A stretch of 64,000 nt of DNA, taken from contig NZ_JACHLR010000012.1 in NCBI RefSeq assembly GCF_014204535.1, positions 1 to 64,000 of the forward strand, written 5' to 3'. The stretch comes from Novosphingobium chloroacetimidivorans (GTDB lineage Bacteria; Pseudomonadota; Alphaproteobacteria; Sphingomonadales; Sphingomonadaceae). Below the pieces are notes generated by a model that did not search any database, was not told where the DNA came from, and was given only the letters and a program-made list of their open reading frames with translations. The translations under genes were made by a program, and so were the position numbers. How positions within the stretch are numbered: position 1 is the first letter of the stretch; each line of letters starts with the position of its first letter. This document shows, one piece after another, positions 54,350 to 62,694 of the stretch.

Positions 54350-54472
54350 TCACGCCTTGCCCTGTGGCACTGGCGTACCCTTGATCGAAGGCTTGGACGC
54401 GTTCGGCTTTGGCGGCGCAGCCTTCTTGGGCTTGCGCGTTTCCTTGTTCGACTTCTGTTGGCTCTTGGCCAT
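54350..54472 (-). CDS. Small basic conserved protein
   Basis: A 40-residue protein, MAKSQQKSNKETRKPKKAAP then PKPNASKPSIKGTPVPQGKA, rich in Lys, Pro and Ala and probably disordered. Similar short proteins starting MAK with a KSNKE(T/A)(R/K)KPKK pattern occur in alphaproteobacteria as unnamed genes, as far as I recall; function unknown. It is too short for most open-reading-frame cutoffs. Its stop is 69 bases from the convergent L,D-transpeptidase stop. Confidence 0.6.
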   Translation of the reverse strand: MAKSQQKSNKETRKPKKAAPPKPNASKPSIKGTPVPQGKA

Positions 54473-54565
54473 GGCATGCTGTCCGATCTGTGCTTCGGTG
54501 GTTCTCGACGTGTCGAAAGGCCTATGAGCCCGGTCTGCTACGGCACCCGGACTGCTCGCGGCGCC

Positions 54566-54790
54566 CTACCAAGGTCCGGGCGATCGGTAGAACGGGAACC
54601 GCTTCACCGTGCCTTTGACGACATCGGCAGCGTAGTGCAGCCGGAATTCCTCCGCGCCGGCGCCGGTCACGCACACGAGGTGCGTTCCTCCCGAAGGCAG
54701 AGGTTCCAAGGCACTGATGGCGATGCCGAGGCGCTCGCACTCGGACCGGACGTGGCCTTCGGCGAGCCGCAGGTTGATCGCGCGGCTCAT
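54566..54790 (-). CDS. Hypothetical partner of the DUF2384 protein
   Basis: A 74-residue protein, MSRAINLRLAEGHVRSECER at the start and ending FPFYRSPGPW. It may form one alpha-beta fold (helix about 8-20, then strands GIAISALEPLPSGGTHLVCV and AEEFRLHYA). I do not recognise it. It overlaps the stop of the DUF2384 gene as ATGA (54787-54790), so translation is probably coupled. DUF2384 antitoxins usually sit with RES-domain toxins of about 150 residues; this is not one. It may be a new partner, or a separate small protein. Confidence 0.6.
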   Translation of the reverse strand: MSRAINLRLAEGHVRSECERLGIAISALEPLPSGGTHLVCVTGAGAEEFRLHYAADVVKGTVKRFPFYRSPGPW

Positions 54791-55077
54791 TCCGCTGTCC
54801 CCGAATTGGAACGAACGACGGAATTCAGTGCCTCCTCGACCTCGGCATACCCCTCGGGGCCCGACATGGCGCGATCAAGAGGCCGTCCGCCGAGCCGCTC
54901 GTTATGCGTGTTCAGAAACGACACCGCGTCATCGCGGGTTCCGAACTGCACGAAAGCCAGATGCGTGATCGAAGACTGGCGTCTGATGTGCTCGTCGGAA
55001 AGTTGCGGATCGCGCGCCTTGCGCCTGAACGTCATCCGTCTCGGCGGAGCGGCGCCGGTGTCTGCGCCATCGCTCAT
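54787..55077 (-). CDS. DUF2384 (Xre/MbcA/ParS toxin-binding domain) protein
   Basis: A 96-residue protein. The basic N-terminus (about 1-32) is followed by the antitoxin domain: LAFVQFGTRDDAVSFLNTHN then ERLGGRPLDRAMSGPEGYAE. The (A/G)xxFL..PxxxLGGxPLDxA pattern is the usual mark of the Xre/MbcA/ParS C-terminal toxin-binding domain. No complete helix-turn-helix is obvious upstream of it, so DNA binding is uncertain. A 74-residue gene is translationally coupled downstream. The 55078-55290 gap is relatively A+T-rich and shows no named site. Confidence 0.7.
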   Translation of the reverse strand: MSDGADTGAAPPRRMTFRRKARDPQLSDEHIRRQSSITHLAFVQFGTRDDAVSFLNTHNERLGGRPLDRAMSGPEGYAEVEEALNSVVRSNSGTAE

Positions 55078-55290
55078 GACGGGACGCCGACGAGGGACGT
55101 GTTCGGAAAATAAAGGTTGATGATCAAGGCATAACTCCAGCGCGTAAGCGGGAGCATGGTGTACTCTCAGCCGAGGATGCCTACGATCAATCTATCCTCG
55201 ATACTTCTATGTAGGTTCTCGCAGCGTTATTTCAATGCCGCAGCCCTGTGCTGACCATTACCTGCAAGAAGTATGTATGACCTGGGATCG

Positions 55291-56292
55291 CTAGCGAGAC
55301 TTGCCCCGCATTGCCTTGCGCACCGGCGCCTTGGCGAAGCTCCAACCGCCTGCGTTGGGTCGTACCACCAGATTGCCGATCGAGGCAGGCTCGCCCGCCA
55401 CCAGCGCGTCGAAGAGCCGCGCGATGGCGCTGCCCCTGGCGGGCGCATCGAGCTCGGCCACGATGCGGGCAATCACGCGCAATGCGATGGCCTTGGGTGC
55501 CATCGGTCGATAGGTCATGCCGAACGGATCGCGCTTGACCCGCGCGTTGTATTCCATGTCGGCCGACCAGTTCAGCGCAGCGTCGGCATCCGCAATATGC
55601 GCGGCGCTCTGCGCGATTGCGGCCATGTCGAGCCAATCGGCGCCTGCCAGCACCTTGCGCAGCCGCGCGCGGTCGAAACGATCGTCGGCGTTGCTGGGAT
55701 CGTCTGCGGCGCTGACACCCGCCTTCGCCACGATCGCGGTCAGCTCGGCGCGCCGCCAGCCGAGCAGCGGGCGAACCAGCCCGATGGGCGTGTCCAGCAG
55801 CCGCCCGCGCGCTCTGACCCCGGCAAGGCCTGCGACACCGCTCGCCCGATTGAGACGCATGATCAGGGTCTCGGCCTGATCGTCCGCGTGATGCGCGGTG
55901 GCGACGGCGGCCAGGCCCTCGGCCTGCGCCCAGGCGCCGAGCGCCGCATAGCGCGCCTGACGCGCCGCACCCTGCACGTTGCCCGGCTCCAGCGTCACCG
56001 GCAGAGTGGCATGCGCTACGCCCAGCACCGCGCAAAGCGCTGCCATGTCGGCCGCCTCCTGCGCGTTCTCGGGCCGCAGGCCATGGTCGACGGTGGCCGC
56101 CGCGATCCGCCCCGGAAGCGTCGATGCCGCCAGCAGGAGCAACGCCGTGCTATCGGGCCCACCCGATACGGCGATGCCGAGCATCGGGGCTAGTTCGGCA
56201 TCGCACTCGGGCCAAACCGCCCGCAAGGCCTCGCCGAAGCGCGCCGACAGCTCCGCCGGCACGCTCAGGCGATCAACTGCACTTGAGGCCAT
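55291..56292 (-). CDS. tilS: tRNA(Ile)-lysidine synthetase
   Basis: A 333-residue N-type ATP pyrophosphatase. The PP-loop SGGPDS is at residues 43-48, followed by AATVDHGLRPENAQEAADMA, ATAHHADDQAETLIMRLNRA and RPLLGWRRAELTAIV. TilS converts cytidine 34 of tRNA-Ile(CAU) to lysidine, essential for reading AUA. The C-terminal substrate-binding region is short compared with E. coli TilS, typical of alphaproteobacteria. The ATG at 56292 overlaps the cpoB coding end by 20 bases, so both are one operon. Confidence 0.93.
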   Translation of the reverse strand: MASSAVDRLSVPAELSARFGEALRAVWPECDAELAPMLGIAVSGGPDSTALLLLAASTLPGRIAAATVDHGLRPENAQEAADMAALCAVLGVAHATLPVTLEPGNVQGAARQARYAALGAWAQAEGLAAVATAHHADDQAETLIMRLNRASGVAGLAGVRARGRLLDTPIGLVRPLLGWRRAELTAIVAKAGVSAADDPSNADDRFDRARLRKVLAGADWLDMAAIAQSAAHIADADAALNWSADMEYNARVKRDPFGMTYRPMAPKAIALRVIARIVAELDAPARGSAIARLFDALVAGEPASIGNLVVRPNAGGWSFAKAPVRKAMRGKSR

Positions 56293-57253
56293 TGCGCGTG
56301 GAATCGTAGACGCTCTTCAGCCGCCCGGCCGCTTCGGCGGCATACGTCGTGCCGAACTCCGACAGCGCGATGCAGGCGCGCTTCGTGTCCTGCAGCTGCT
56401 TCATCGAGACCGCGAGATAAAGCAGGCTGTCCGGCGCCCGCTCGCCGCGCTTGTCGGCCTGATAGTTCTGGACGAACCACTTCGCGGCTTCGAGCGGGTT
56501 GCCGTCGTCCAGGAAGGCGCGGCCCAGCAGGTTGCGACCCCAGCTGGCGCGTGGGCTCCTGGGGTACTTTTCCAGGTAGAGCTTCAGCTGCTGTTGCGCT
56601 TCCGGGTAGAACTTGGCCTCCCACAGGCGATAGCCATAGCTGTACTCGTCCTCGGCGGCGTCGCCGGTGCTAGGCTTGGCGATCGCGCCGACGGCCTGGA
56701 CCCGGGCGGAGCTGGGCGGCGTTGCCGGCTTGGCCGCGGCAAGCTGCGAAGGCGCAGGCGTCGGTGAAGGCGACGATGTCGGGCGGGGTGCCGAAGCGCC
56801 CGTCGTCGCACCCAGGTTCGCCTGCGCGGCGGGCACCGGCACGCCGGCGTCGTTGGTCGCAAGCGGCTGCGCACCGGCCGGCATCGACGCCATGCGGGCT
56901 TCCAGCTGGGTGATGCGGTTGCTGTTCTGCTCGACCTGCCCGGTCAGCCTCGCAACCTGGGCCTCGAGCGAGTCCATGCGCGTCAGCACGTCGGACAGCG
57001 CGCTCGACGACGGCAGCGGCGTCGCACTGGGCGTGGGGTTCGGCGCGGAGATCTCGGGCGTGAAATACTTGTCGCCGCTGCCGGGGAACACCTTGCGCTG
57101 GAGCGCCCGCACTTCGCTCTCGACCTTGTTCAGGCGCAGCTCGGTGTTGTTGCTTTGAGCCAGCGCCGGCACCGCCGCGCCAGCCATGACCAGCGCGAGC
57201 GCGGCTCCCGTGGCGCGATGCAAGCGGATGGACCGCAAAGGCGAAGGTACCAT
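56273..57253 (-). CDS. cpoB: Tol-Pal coordinator CpoB (YbgF)
   Basis: A 326-residue periplasmic protein. The signal peptide runs from MVPSPLRSIRLHRATGAALA to about PALA. A coiled-coil or trimerisation part (about 35-145, with SALSDVLTRMDSLEAQVARL) precedes a Ser/Pro/Ala linker and TPR repeats (about 205-320; YGYRLWEAKFYPEAQQQLKL and YPRSPRASWGRNLLGRAFLD). CpoB links peptidoglycan synthesis to Tol-Pal constriction in E. coli. The ATG at 57253 was chosen for the signal peptide. It lies between rodZ and tilS on one strand; tol and pal genes are not visible. Confidence 0.88.
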   Translation of the reverse strand: MVPSPLRSIRLHRATGAALALVMAGAAVPALAQSNNTELRLNKVESEVRALQRKVFPGSGDKYFTPEISAPNPTPSATPLPSSSALSDVLTRMDSLEAQVARLTGQVEQNSNRITQLEARMASMPAGAQPLATNDAGVPVPAAQANLGATTGASAPRPTSSPSPTPAPSQLAAAKPATPPSSARVQAVGAIAKPSTGDAAEDEYSYGYRLWEAKFYPEAQQQLKLYLEKYPRSPRASWGRNLLGRAFLDDGNPLEAAKWFVQNYQADKRGERAPDSLLYLAVSMKQLQDTKRACIALSEFGTTYAAEAAGRLKSVYDSTRNGLKCS

Positions 57254-57394
57254 GACCAGAATATCTCCCTTACCCGATCGCCCCGAACGATCGCACAACC
57301 CGCCCGCGAAGACGGCACTCGGCAGCAACGGTGTCGCACCGCGCCGCCCCCATCTCCGGACTTGCCTCAAGCCGTTGCGCCTGTCGAGCGGGCG

Positions 57395-58357
57395 TCAAAG
57401 CTGCGTGGTGGATACCGGATTGTCCTGAGCCCGATTGGCCGGCCCCTCGATGCCGTTCAGCAGGTCGTCCATCTTGGGGGCCGGCGGCACGTCGCTGCGG
57501 CGCGCGCGCGCCGGGCCGATGGCGGGAGCCGGCGCCGTGTTCGCGGCAGGTGCAGCCGTGCTCGCGGCCGGGCCGGCGCGCTGGAGCAGCGCCGCCGGCG
57601 TCAGGACGACGCCGCTGATCACCTCGGGCTTGTCGCCCAGGCGGGCCAGAGCGCGCCCGCCGACGGTGATCTGCAGCTGGTCCGGTCGCGCCGTGCGCAA
57701 CTGCGGAGCCTGTGCCTCGGCCGGCACCGTGTAGCTCTCACCCTGCGCCATTTCCTTCTGGAACAGCTGGTTGCCCGCGGTGTCCGTCACCTTGACCCAG
57801 ACGCGCGGTGCGGTGGCGGTCAGCACCACCGGTCCGCCGGGGGAAGCCTGCGGCGCTGGCGCGGCCGGACGCGGTGCCACCGAGGCGACGCCACCTTGCG
57901 TGGCACCGGGCGCAAGGTCCGGCAGCTCGCCCTCGGGCGAAAGGAAGTCGTTCCAGAAGACCAGCAGCACGCCCACCACGACGACCGCCAGCAGCCCCGC
58001 CAACCAGGCGATGCGGGAAGGCGGCACGCGCGCGGGATCGCCCGGCTCGAAGCTGGGCAGCGTCGGTCCGCGCGTGACGGGCTGTGCGTCGATCTGCCGC
58101 CGCACCCGCGCCGCGATCTCGCTCTCGTCGAGACCGACTGCCCTGGCATAGGATCGCGAGAAGCCGACCGCATAGGTCGGCGCCGCAAGCTCGGTGAAGC
58201 GGTTCTCCTCGATCGAGATCAGATGGCGTTCGGCCACGCGCGTCTGCGCCGCGATGTCGCCGAGGCTGAGCCCCTGCGCCTCTCGGGCGGCACGCAATTG
58301 GTCGCCGACGCTGGCAGGCGGCGGCGGGGTGCTCGGCGTATTGATGTGGTCTTCCAT
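57395..58357 (-). CDS. rodZ: RodZ-like cell-shape protein
   Basis: A 320-residue bitopic protein. N-terminal cro-type HTH (about 17-80; LRAAREAQGLSLGDIAAQTR, then HLISIEENRFTELAAPTYAV), which in RodZ binds MreB rather than DNA. One transmembrane helix (about 116-135; RIAWLAGLLAVVVVGVLLVF), a periplasmic Pro/Ala linker and a C-terminal DUF4115 beta domain (about 178-250; PRVWVKVTDTAGNQLFQKEM) ending in a Pro/Ala tail. It is first in a possible rodZ-cpoB-tilS cluster. The next gene on the other strand starts 216 bases away. Confidence 0.9.
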   Translation of the reverse strand: MEDHINTPSTPPPPASVGDQLRAAREAQGLSLGDIAAQTRVAERHLISIEENRFTELAAPTYAVGFSRSYARAVGLDESEIAARVRRQIDAQPVTRGPTLPSFEPGDPARVPPSRIAWLAGLLAVVVVGVLLVFWNDFLSPEGELPDLAPGATQGGVASVAPRPAAPAPQASPGGPVVLTATAPRVWVKVTDTAGNQLFQKEMAQGESYTVPAEAQAPQLRTARPDQLQITVGGRALARLGDKPEVISGVVLTPAALLQRAGPAASTAAPAANTAPAPAIGPARARRSDVPPAPKMDDLLNGIEGPANRAQDNPVSTTQL

Positions 58358-58573
58358 TCCGCTCCCAAAGGGGAAGTGGGTTGATCGGGCGCTCCCTGCC
58401 GAAACAACGCGGTCCGGACGGCGAAGTCAACCGGGTCTCGCGCCTAGGCGCGCGCTTTTCGGTCGATGAAGTTGAATGGGGGATGATCCGAGGGGGAGTG
58501 AGGGCCCATGATCGCCGATGGCTCTTCCATGCTCGATGTCAGTGGCTATATGGGGTAACAGCATGGAGCGAAC

Positions 58574-58813
58574 ATGACCAAAGTCGTTGTCAGGAAGTTC
58601 GGTCGTCTCAACACCGGCCAAAGCGGCACCGTTACGCAGAAGCGCGTGTGGGATGCCGGTAGCGGCCAGTTTACCACCGTGCGCACGATCGATGCACAAA
58701 GCAAAACGCTGAGCGAAGACTTGAACTACGTATTCAGCAAGAACGTCGCCAAGGCGCGCCGGGAAAACAAGGCTGTCGCGGGCGTTCTGGATCGTGCCCC
58801 GACAAAGCCCTGA
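58574..58813 (+). CDS. Small putative antitoxin upstream of zeta-like toxin
   Basis: A 79-residue protein, MTKVVVRKFGRLNTGQSGTV at the start, then TIDAQSKTLSEDLNYVFSKN and a basic Lys/Arg-rich end. I do not recognise a family. Small size, direct 5' position and a 20-base overlap with the downstream kinase-like gene (58794-58813) suit an antitoxin. It does not resemble the three-helix epsilon or PezA antitoxins. GAGCGAAC precedes the ATG; no strong Shine-Dalgarno. Confidence 0.6.
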   Translation: MTKVVVRKFGRLNTGQSGTVTQKRVWDAGSGQFTTVRTIDAQSKTLSEDLNYVFSKNVAKARRENKAVAGVLDRAPTKP

Positions 58814-59405
58814 TCAGCCGATCCTGCTGGTTGTTGCCGGACCGAACGGTTCCGGGAAAAGCAGTGTCTACGCCAATGCCGATCTCGAGTGGAGTGGAAG
58901 ATCGGTCTGGATCGTCAATCCCGACCTGCTGGCTGCGCGGATCAGCGAGGTCGAGCAGATGCCGCTGATCGATGCTAATCTGGCCGCGGTCCAGCGTATC
59001 GAAGCTTGGATTGAAGCGTCGATCGTCGTGCACAAGACGATCGGCGTCGAAACAGTGCTATCGACCGGCAAGTATCGGCGGCTCGTGGACAAGGCCAAGG
59101 AACTTGGGTTCGCCATCTGGCTCATCTACGTAGTCCTGGATAGCCCCGAGCGATCGATCGAACGCATCAAGCTGCGTGTCGCCAAGGGCGGACATCACGT
59201 TCCCGACGACAAGGTCCGCAAGCGGTACATGTCGTCCCTCGATCAACTGCCCTGGTTCTTGGACCGCGCAGATCAGGCGTGGATATGGGACAACAGCGGA
59301 GCCAAACCACGGCAGATCGGCGAGAAGCAGGACGGGGTCATCGCGCTCGATGAGCATGCCCTCGCAGCGGTCGCGTCGGCCGTGCGCTCCATCGCCGCTG
59401 ATTGA
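58794..59405 (+). CDS. Zeta-toxin-like P-loop kinase
   Basis: A 203-residue protein of the zeta-toxin/ATPase family. The P-loop AGPNGSGKSS has K22, followed by IVNPDLLAARISEVEQMPLI and the His-rich ETVLSTGKYRRLVDKAKELG block that lines the substrate pocket. Zeta toxins phosphorylate UDP-N-acetylglucosamine and block wall synthesis. The start is GTG at 58794, within the upstream gene, giving coupled translation. The LSTGKYRR and RVAKGGHHVPDDKV segments are typical of the chromosomal, single-chain relatives whose toxicity is often unproven. Confidence 0.8.
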   Translation: MPRQSPDQPILLVVAGPNGSGKSSVYANADLEWSGRSVWIVNPDLLAARISEVEQMPLIDANLAAVQRIEAWIEASIVVHKTIGVETVLSTGKYRRLVDKAKELGFAIWLIYVVLDSPERSIERIKLRVAKGGHHVPDDKVRKRYMSSLDQLPWFLDRADQAWIWDNSGAKPRQIGEKQDGVIALDEHALAAVASAVRSIAAD

Positions 59406-59417
59406 GCGGCGCAGCGC

Positions 59418-61694
59418 CTAATCGAGCACGATCCCCCGCTCTGTAGCCCAACTCGTCAGCACCTGCCGCAGGTTCTCCGGCGGCGCGGCGAGCCAGCCTT
59501 CCATGGCTTCGCGGATGGCGGAGACGTCGCACTTGCCGATCATCGCCTTCAAGGGTCCCACCGAGGCCGGGGTGATCGACAGGCGCTCTATCCCCAGGCC
59601 GATCAGCGCCAGCGCCTCCAGTTGGCGGCCGCCCATCTCGCCGCAGACGGTCACGTCCACCGCCTGCCCCTCAAGGTTACGCACGATGCGGCGGATGAAG
59701 CGCAGGATGGCCGGGCTCAGCCAGTCGTAGCGCTCCGCCAGCTTGGGGTTGGCGCGGTCGGCGGCGAAGAGGAACTGGGTGAGGTCGTTGGTGCCGATCG
59801 AGAGGAACTGGATCTTGGGCGCCAGCACGTCGAGCTGCTCGGCCAGCGCGGGCACTTCGAGCATCACGCCGTAGCGGATCGCTTCGGGCACGCGCTTGCG
59901 GCGGCTGCGCAAAAATTCCAGCTGGCTGTCGAATACGGCGCGGGCGGCGTCGAACTCCCACGGCTCGCTGACCATCGGGAACATGACGTTGAGCGTGCGC
60001 CCGGCCGCGGCCTCCAGGAGCGCGCGCGCCTGGACCTTGAGCAGCCCGTCGCGTTCCAACGCGACGCGAAGGGCCCGCCAGCCCATCGCCGGGTTCTCCT
60101 CATCGTCGCCATCGTTGTGCCGCAAGTAGGGCAGCGTCTTGTCGCCGCCGATGTCGACGGTGCGGAACATGACCGGCTTGTTGCCCGCCTGCTCCATGAC
60201 TTCGCGATAGAGCCGCGTCTGCCGCTCGCGCGCGGGCAATGTCGCCGAGACGAGGAACTGGAATTCGGTGCGGAACAGGCCGATGCCGTCGGCGCCGGTA
60301 AGGCCCAGGTTCGCCACGTCGTCGCGCAGGCCGGCGTTGATCATCACGGTGATGCGCTTGCCGTCGGCACTGACCGGCACCACGTCGCGCAGCGCGGCAT
60401 AGGCGGCCTGGCGCTCGCGGCTGCGGCCAAGGCGAGTATCGAACGCGTCGATCATACCGGTCGAGGCACGCACGGTGACCGTTGCCTGATCGGCATCGAG
60501 CAGCAGCTGATCGCCTTCGCGCACTTTGCCCCGCAGGCCCCGCACGCGGCCCAGCACCGGCACGCCCATCGCGCGCGCGACGATCACGACATGGCTGGTG
60601 AGCGATCCCTCTTCCAGGATCACGCCCTTGAGGCGGCGGCGGTCGTACTCCAGCAGTTCGGCCGGACCCAGATTGCGCGCGATCAGGATGGCATCGCTGC
60701 GCAGGCCCATCGTCGCGGCGGTGCCGAGCTGTCCGGAGACGATGCGCAGGAGACGGTTCGACAAGTCCTCCAGGTCGTGCATGCGATCGGCCAAGAGCGG
60801 GTCGTCGATCTGGCGCATGCGCATGCGGGTGCGCTGCTGCACGCGCTCAATCGCCGCCTCGGCAGTCAGGCCGGAATCGATCGCCTCGTTGATGCGGCGG
60901 GTCCAGCCTTCGTCGTAGGCGAACATCTTGTAGGTCGCCAGGACCTCCTCGTGCTCGCCGCCGACGCCGAATTCGGCCTGGCTGGCCATGCGCTCGACCT
61001 GTTCGCGCATCTTGTCGAAGGCCAGGATCACGCGCTGGCGCTCGGCCTCGGTATCCTCGGCGACGACATGCTCGATCGTGATGCGCGGCTGGTGGTAGAC
61101 GGCGACCCCGCTGGCGAGCCCCTTCACCAGCGTCAGTCCGCGCAGCGTCTCGGGACCGGTCTGGCCGCTGCCCACGCCGGAATAATCCACCTCGTCGATC
61201 AGGTCGGCATTGGTGATGAGCTCGGCGAGCACCATGGCGACCGTCTGCAGCGCCTCCACCTCGATGTCCTCGTACCGGCGCGGCTCGACATGCTGGACGG
61301 AGAGCACGCCCACCGCCCTCTCCCGCCGCACGATGGGCACGCCGGCGAAGGAGTGGAACTTGTCCTCGCCGGTTTCGGGCCGGTACATGAAGTCCGGGTG
61401 CGCAGTCGCTTCGGCGAGGTTGAGCGCCTCGATATCCTCGGCAATCGTGCCGACCAGCCCCTCGCCCACGGCCATTCGGGTGACGTGCACGGCTTCCTGC
61501 GCCAGACCGCGCGTGGCGAACAGCTCGAGCATGCCCTCGCGCAGGAGGTAGATCGAGCACACCTCGCTATGCAGACACTCGCCGATCACCTCAACGACGG
61601 TGTTCAGCTTGGCTTGCGCATTGCTGCGCGAGGCCATGACCTCATGCAGACGCGTCAGGATGTTCCGGGCGGCTTCGACGGCTCCGATGCTCAT
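59418..61694 (-). CDS. ptsP: PtsP: GAF-domain phosphoenolpyruvate-protein phosphotransferase (EI-Ntr)
   Basis: A 758-residue EI-type enzyme of the nitrogen PTS. The GAF domain (about 16-165; LNTVVEVIGECLHSEVCSIY) is followed by the PEP-utiliser N region and phosphohistidine domain with H368 in EEGSLTSHVVIVARAMGVPV, then the TIM-barrel PEP-binding domain with IGLFRTEFQFL, MFRTVDIGGDK and DVTVCGEMGGR. It passes phosphate from PEP to NPr and regulates rather than transports sugars. The GAF domain is fused as in E. coli PtsP and may sense glutamine. The ATG at 61694 fits. lysC and hpr are not adjacent. Confidence 0.95.
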   Translation of the reverse strand: MSIGAVEAARNILTRLHEVMASRSNAQAKLNTVVEVIGECLHSEVCSIYLLREGMLELFATRGLAQEAVHVTRMAVGEGLVGTIAEDIEALNLAEATAHPDFMYRPETGEDKFHSFAGVPIVRRERAVGVLSVQHVEPRRYEDIEVEALQTVAMVLAELITNADLIDEVDYSGVGSGQTGPETLRGLTLVKGLASGVAVYHQPRITIEHVVAEDTEAERQRVILAFDKMREQVERMASQAEFGVGGEHEEVLATYKMFAYDEGWTRRINEAIDSGLTAEAAIERVQQRTRMRMRQIDDPLLADRMHDLEDLSNRLLRIVSGQLGTAATMGLRSDAILIARNLGPAELLEYDRRRLKGVILEEGSLTSHVVIVARAMGVPVLGRVRGLRGKVREGDQLLLDADQATVTVRASTGMIDAFDTRLGRSRERQAAYAALRDVVPVSADGKRITVMINAGLRDDVANLGLTGADGIGLFRTEFQFLVSATLPARERQTRLYREVMEQAGNKPVMFRTVDIGGDKTLPYLRHNDGDDEENPAMGWRALRVALERDGLLKVQARALLEAAAGRTLNVMFPMVSEPWEFDAARAVFDSQLEFLRSRRKRVPEAIRYGVMLEVPALAEQLDVLAPKIQFLSIGTNDLTQFLFAADRANPKLAERYDWLSPAILRFIRRIVRNLEGQAVDVTVCGEMGGRQLEALALIGLGIERLSITPASVGPLKAMIGKCDVSAIREAMEGWLAAPPENLRQVLTSWATERGIVLD

Positions 61695-61967
61695 GATTCA
61701 TCGCGTACCGTAAAGCTGGCGGTTTGGGAACGCAGCCGTGCCGCGATGCGGGGAGTAAAGCTTGCTGCGCGTGTCGGCACCAGGGCCTTTCGGCGCGCTC
61801 AGGTCCGGACGCGGGAGCCGCGCGAAGTCGAGAGGCCGCCGCGCGGCTGGTCCGCTCTGGCAGGCCACCTCAAGGCCGGACGCACGCATCTATTCGATCA
61901 CGGATCCCGGGATCCCGCGCGCGAACCGGCCGGCAATGTTCATGAATGGGAAGCGAAAGAGCCGCGA

Positions 61968-62123
61968 TCAGTGTCGCGCGATCTCTTCCTTGAGGCGCAG
62001 CTTGCGCTTCTTGAGAGCCTGGATCGCCACGGCATCGGGCATCGGGCGGCTCATTTCCTGCTGGATCTGACGTTCGATCCCAGCGTGCTTGGTCTGCAGG
62101 GCGCTAACGTGCGAAGTCTCCAT
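61968..62123 (-). CDS. DUF465 (YdcH-like) small coiled-coil protein
   Basis: A 51-residue protein, METSHVSALQTKHAGIERQI then QQEMSRPMPDAVAIQALKKR and KLRLKEEIARH. The heptad-rich helices and KKRKLRLKEEI end are the hallmark of DUF465. The strong ribosome site AAAGGAGG lies six bases before the ATG at 62123. Function unknown; the family is common in alphaproteobacteria, often near cell-cycle or ribosome genes. A second member starts 198 bases away on the opposite strand (62321). Confidence 0.85.
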   Translation of the reverse strand: METSHVSALQTKHAGIERQIQQEMSRPMPDAVAIQALKKRKLRLKEEIARH

Positions 62124-62320
62124 GGATGATCCTCCTTTACAAGGTGTACCGGATCCGTGTCTGCCGACTCGGCATCATGCAGATGCGGCACAATTGTCAT
62201 GGAACCATAATAGGGCGGGCTTGCGAAGGCCGTTGATGGCCCATATCGGTGAGCCGCCATCCGGATGCGTCGAGCCGGAACCGGCCTTTTTGGTTGTCTC
62301 GACCTTGGGGAAAAGCCCGC

Positions 62321-62518
62321 GTGACCGAAGAGGAGATGCGCAAGCGTCTGGAAATCCTGAGGATCGAACACCGCGACCTCGATGCCGCGATCGACGCGCT
62401 CGGTGCTGCCGGCTCGAACGATCAGCTGCAGATCGCCCGGCTGAAAAAGCGCAAGCTGCGGCTGAAGGACCAGATCGCTCTGATCGAGGACTACCTGATC
62501 CCCGACATCATCGCCTGA
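62321..62518 (+). CDS. DUF465 (YdcH-like) small protein, second copy
   Basis: A 65-residue protein beginning at GTG 62321 (VTEEEMRKRLEILRIEHRDL then DAAIDALGAAGSNDQLQIAR) and ending LKKRKLRLKDQIALIEDYLI then PDIIA. The LKKRKLRLKDQI block matches the other member at 61968-62123. GGGGAAAAG lies upstream. It lies 176 bases before the DUF1465 gene on the same strand. The upstream frame to 62249 lacks family similarity and is not used. Confidence 0.85.
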   Translation: MTEEEMRKRLEILRIEHRDLDAAIDALGAAGSNDQLQIARLKKRKLRLKDQIALIEDYLIPDIIA

Positions 62519-62694
62519 GATTGCCGGGCGGGGCGAGACGCGGGTCAGCTTCGTCAATTGGGGTTCTTGAGCAGACCGGATGCGACTCGCCGTATTTTGC
62601 GGGTTCGTGCCCTTTTCGGACAGCGCACAAACAACGGCGGAAAATCGTCCGCAGCCAGTTGCGGCATGCCGTGGTTCGTTCATACCAGCGGGAC

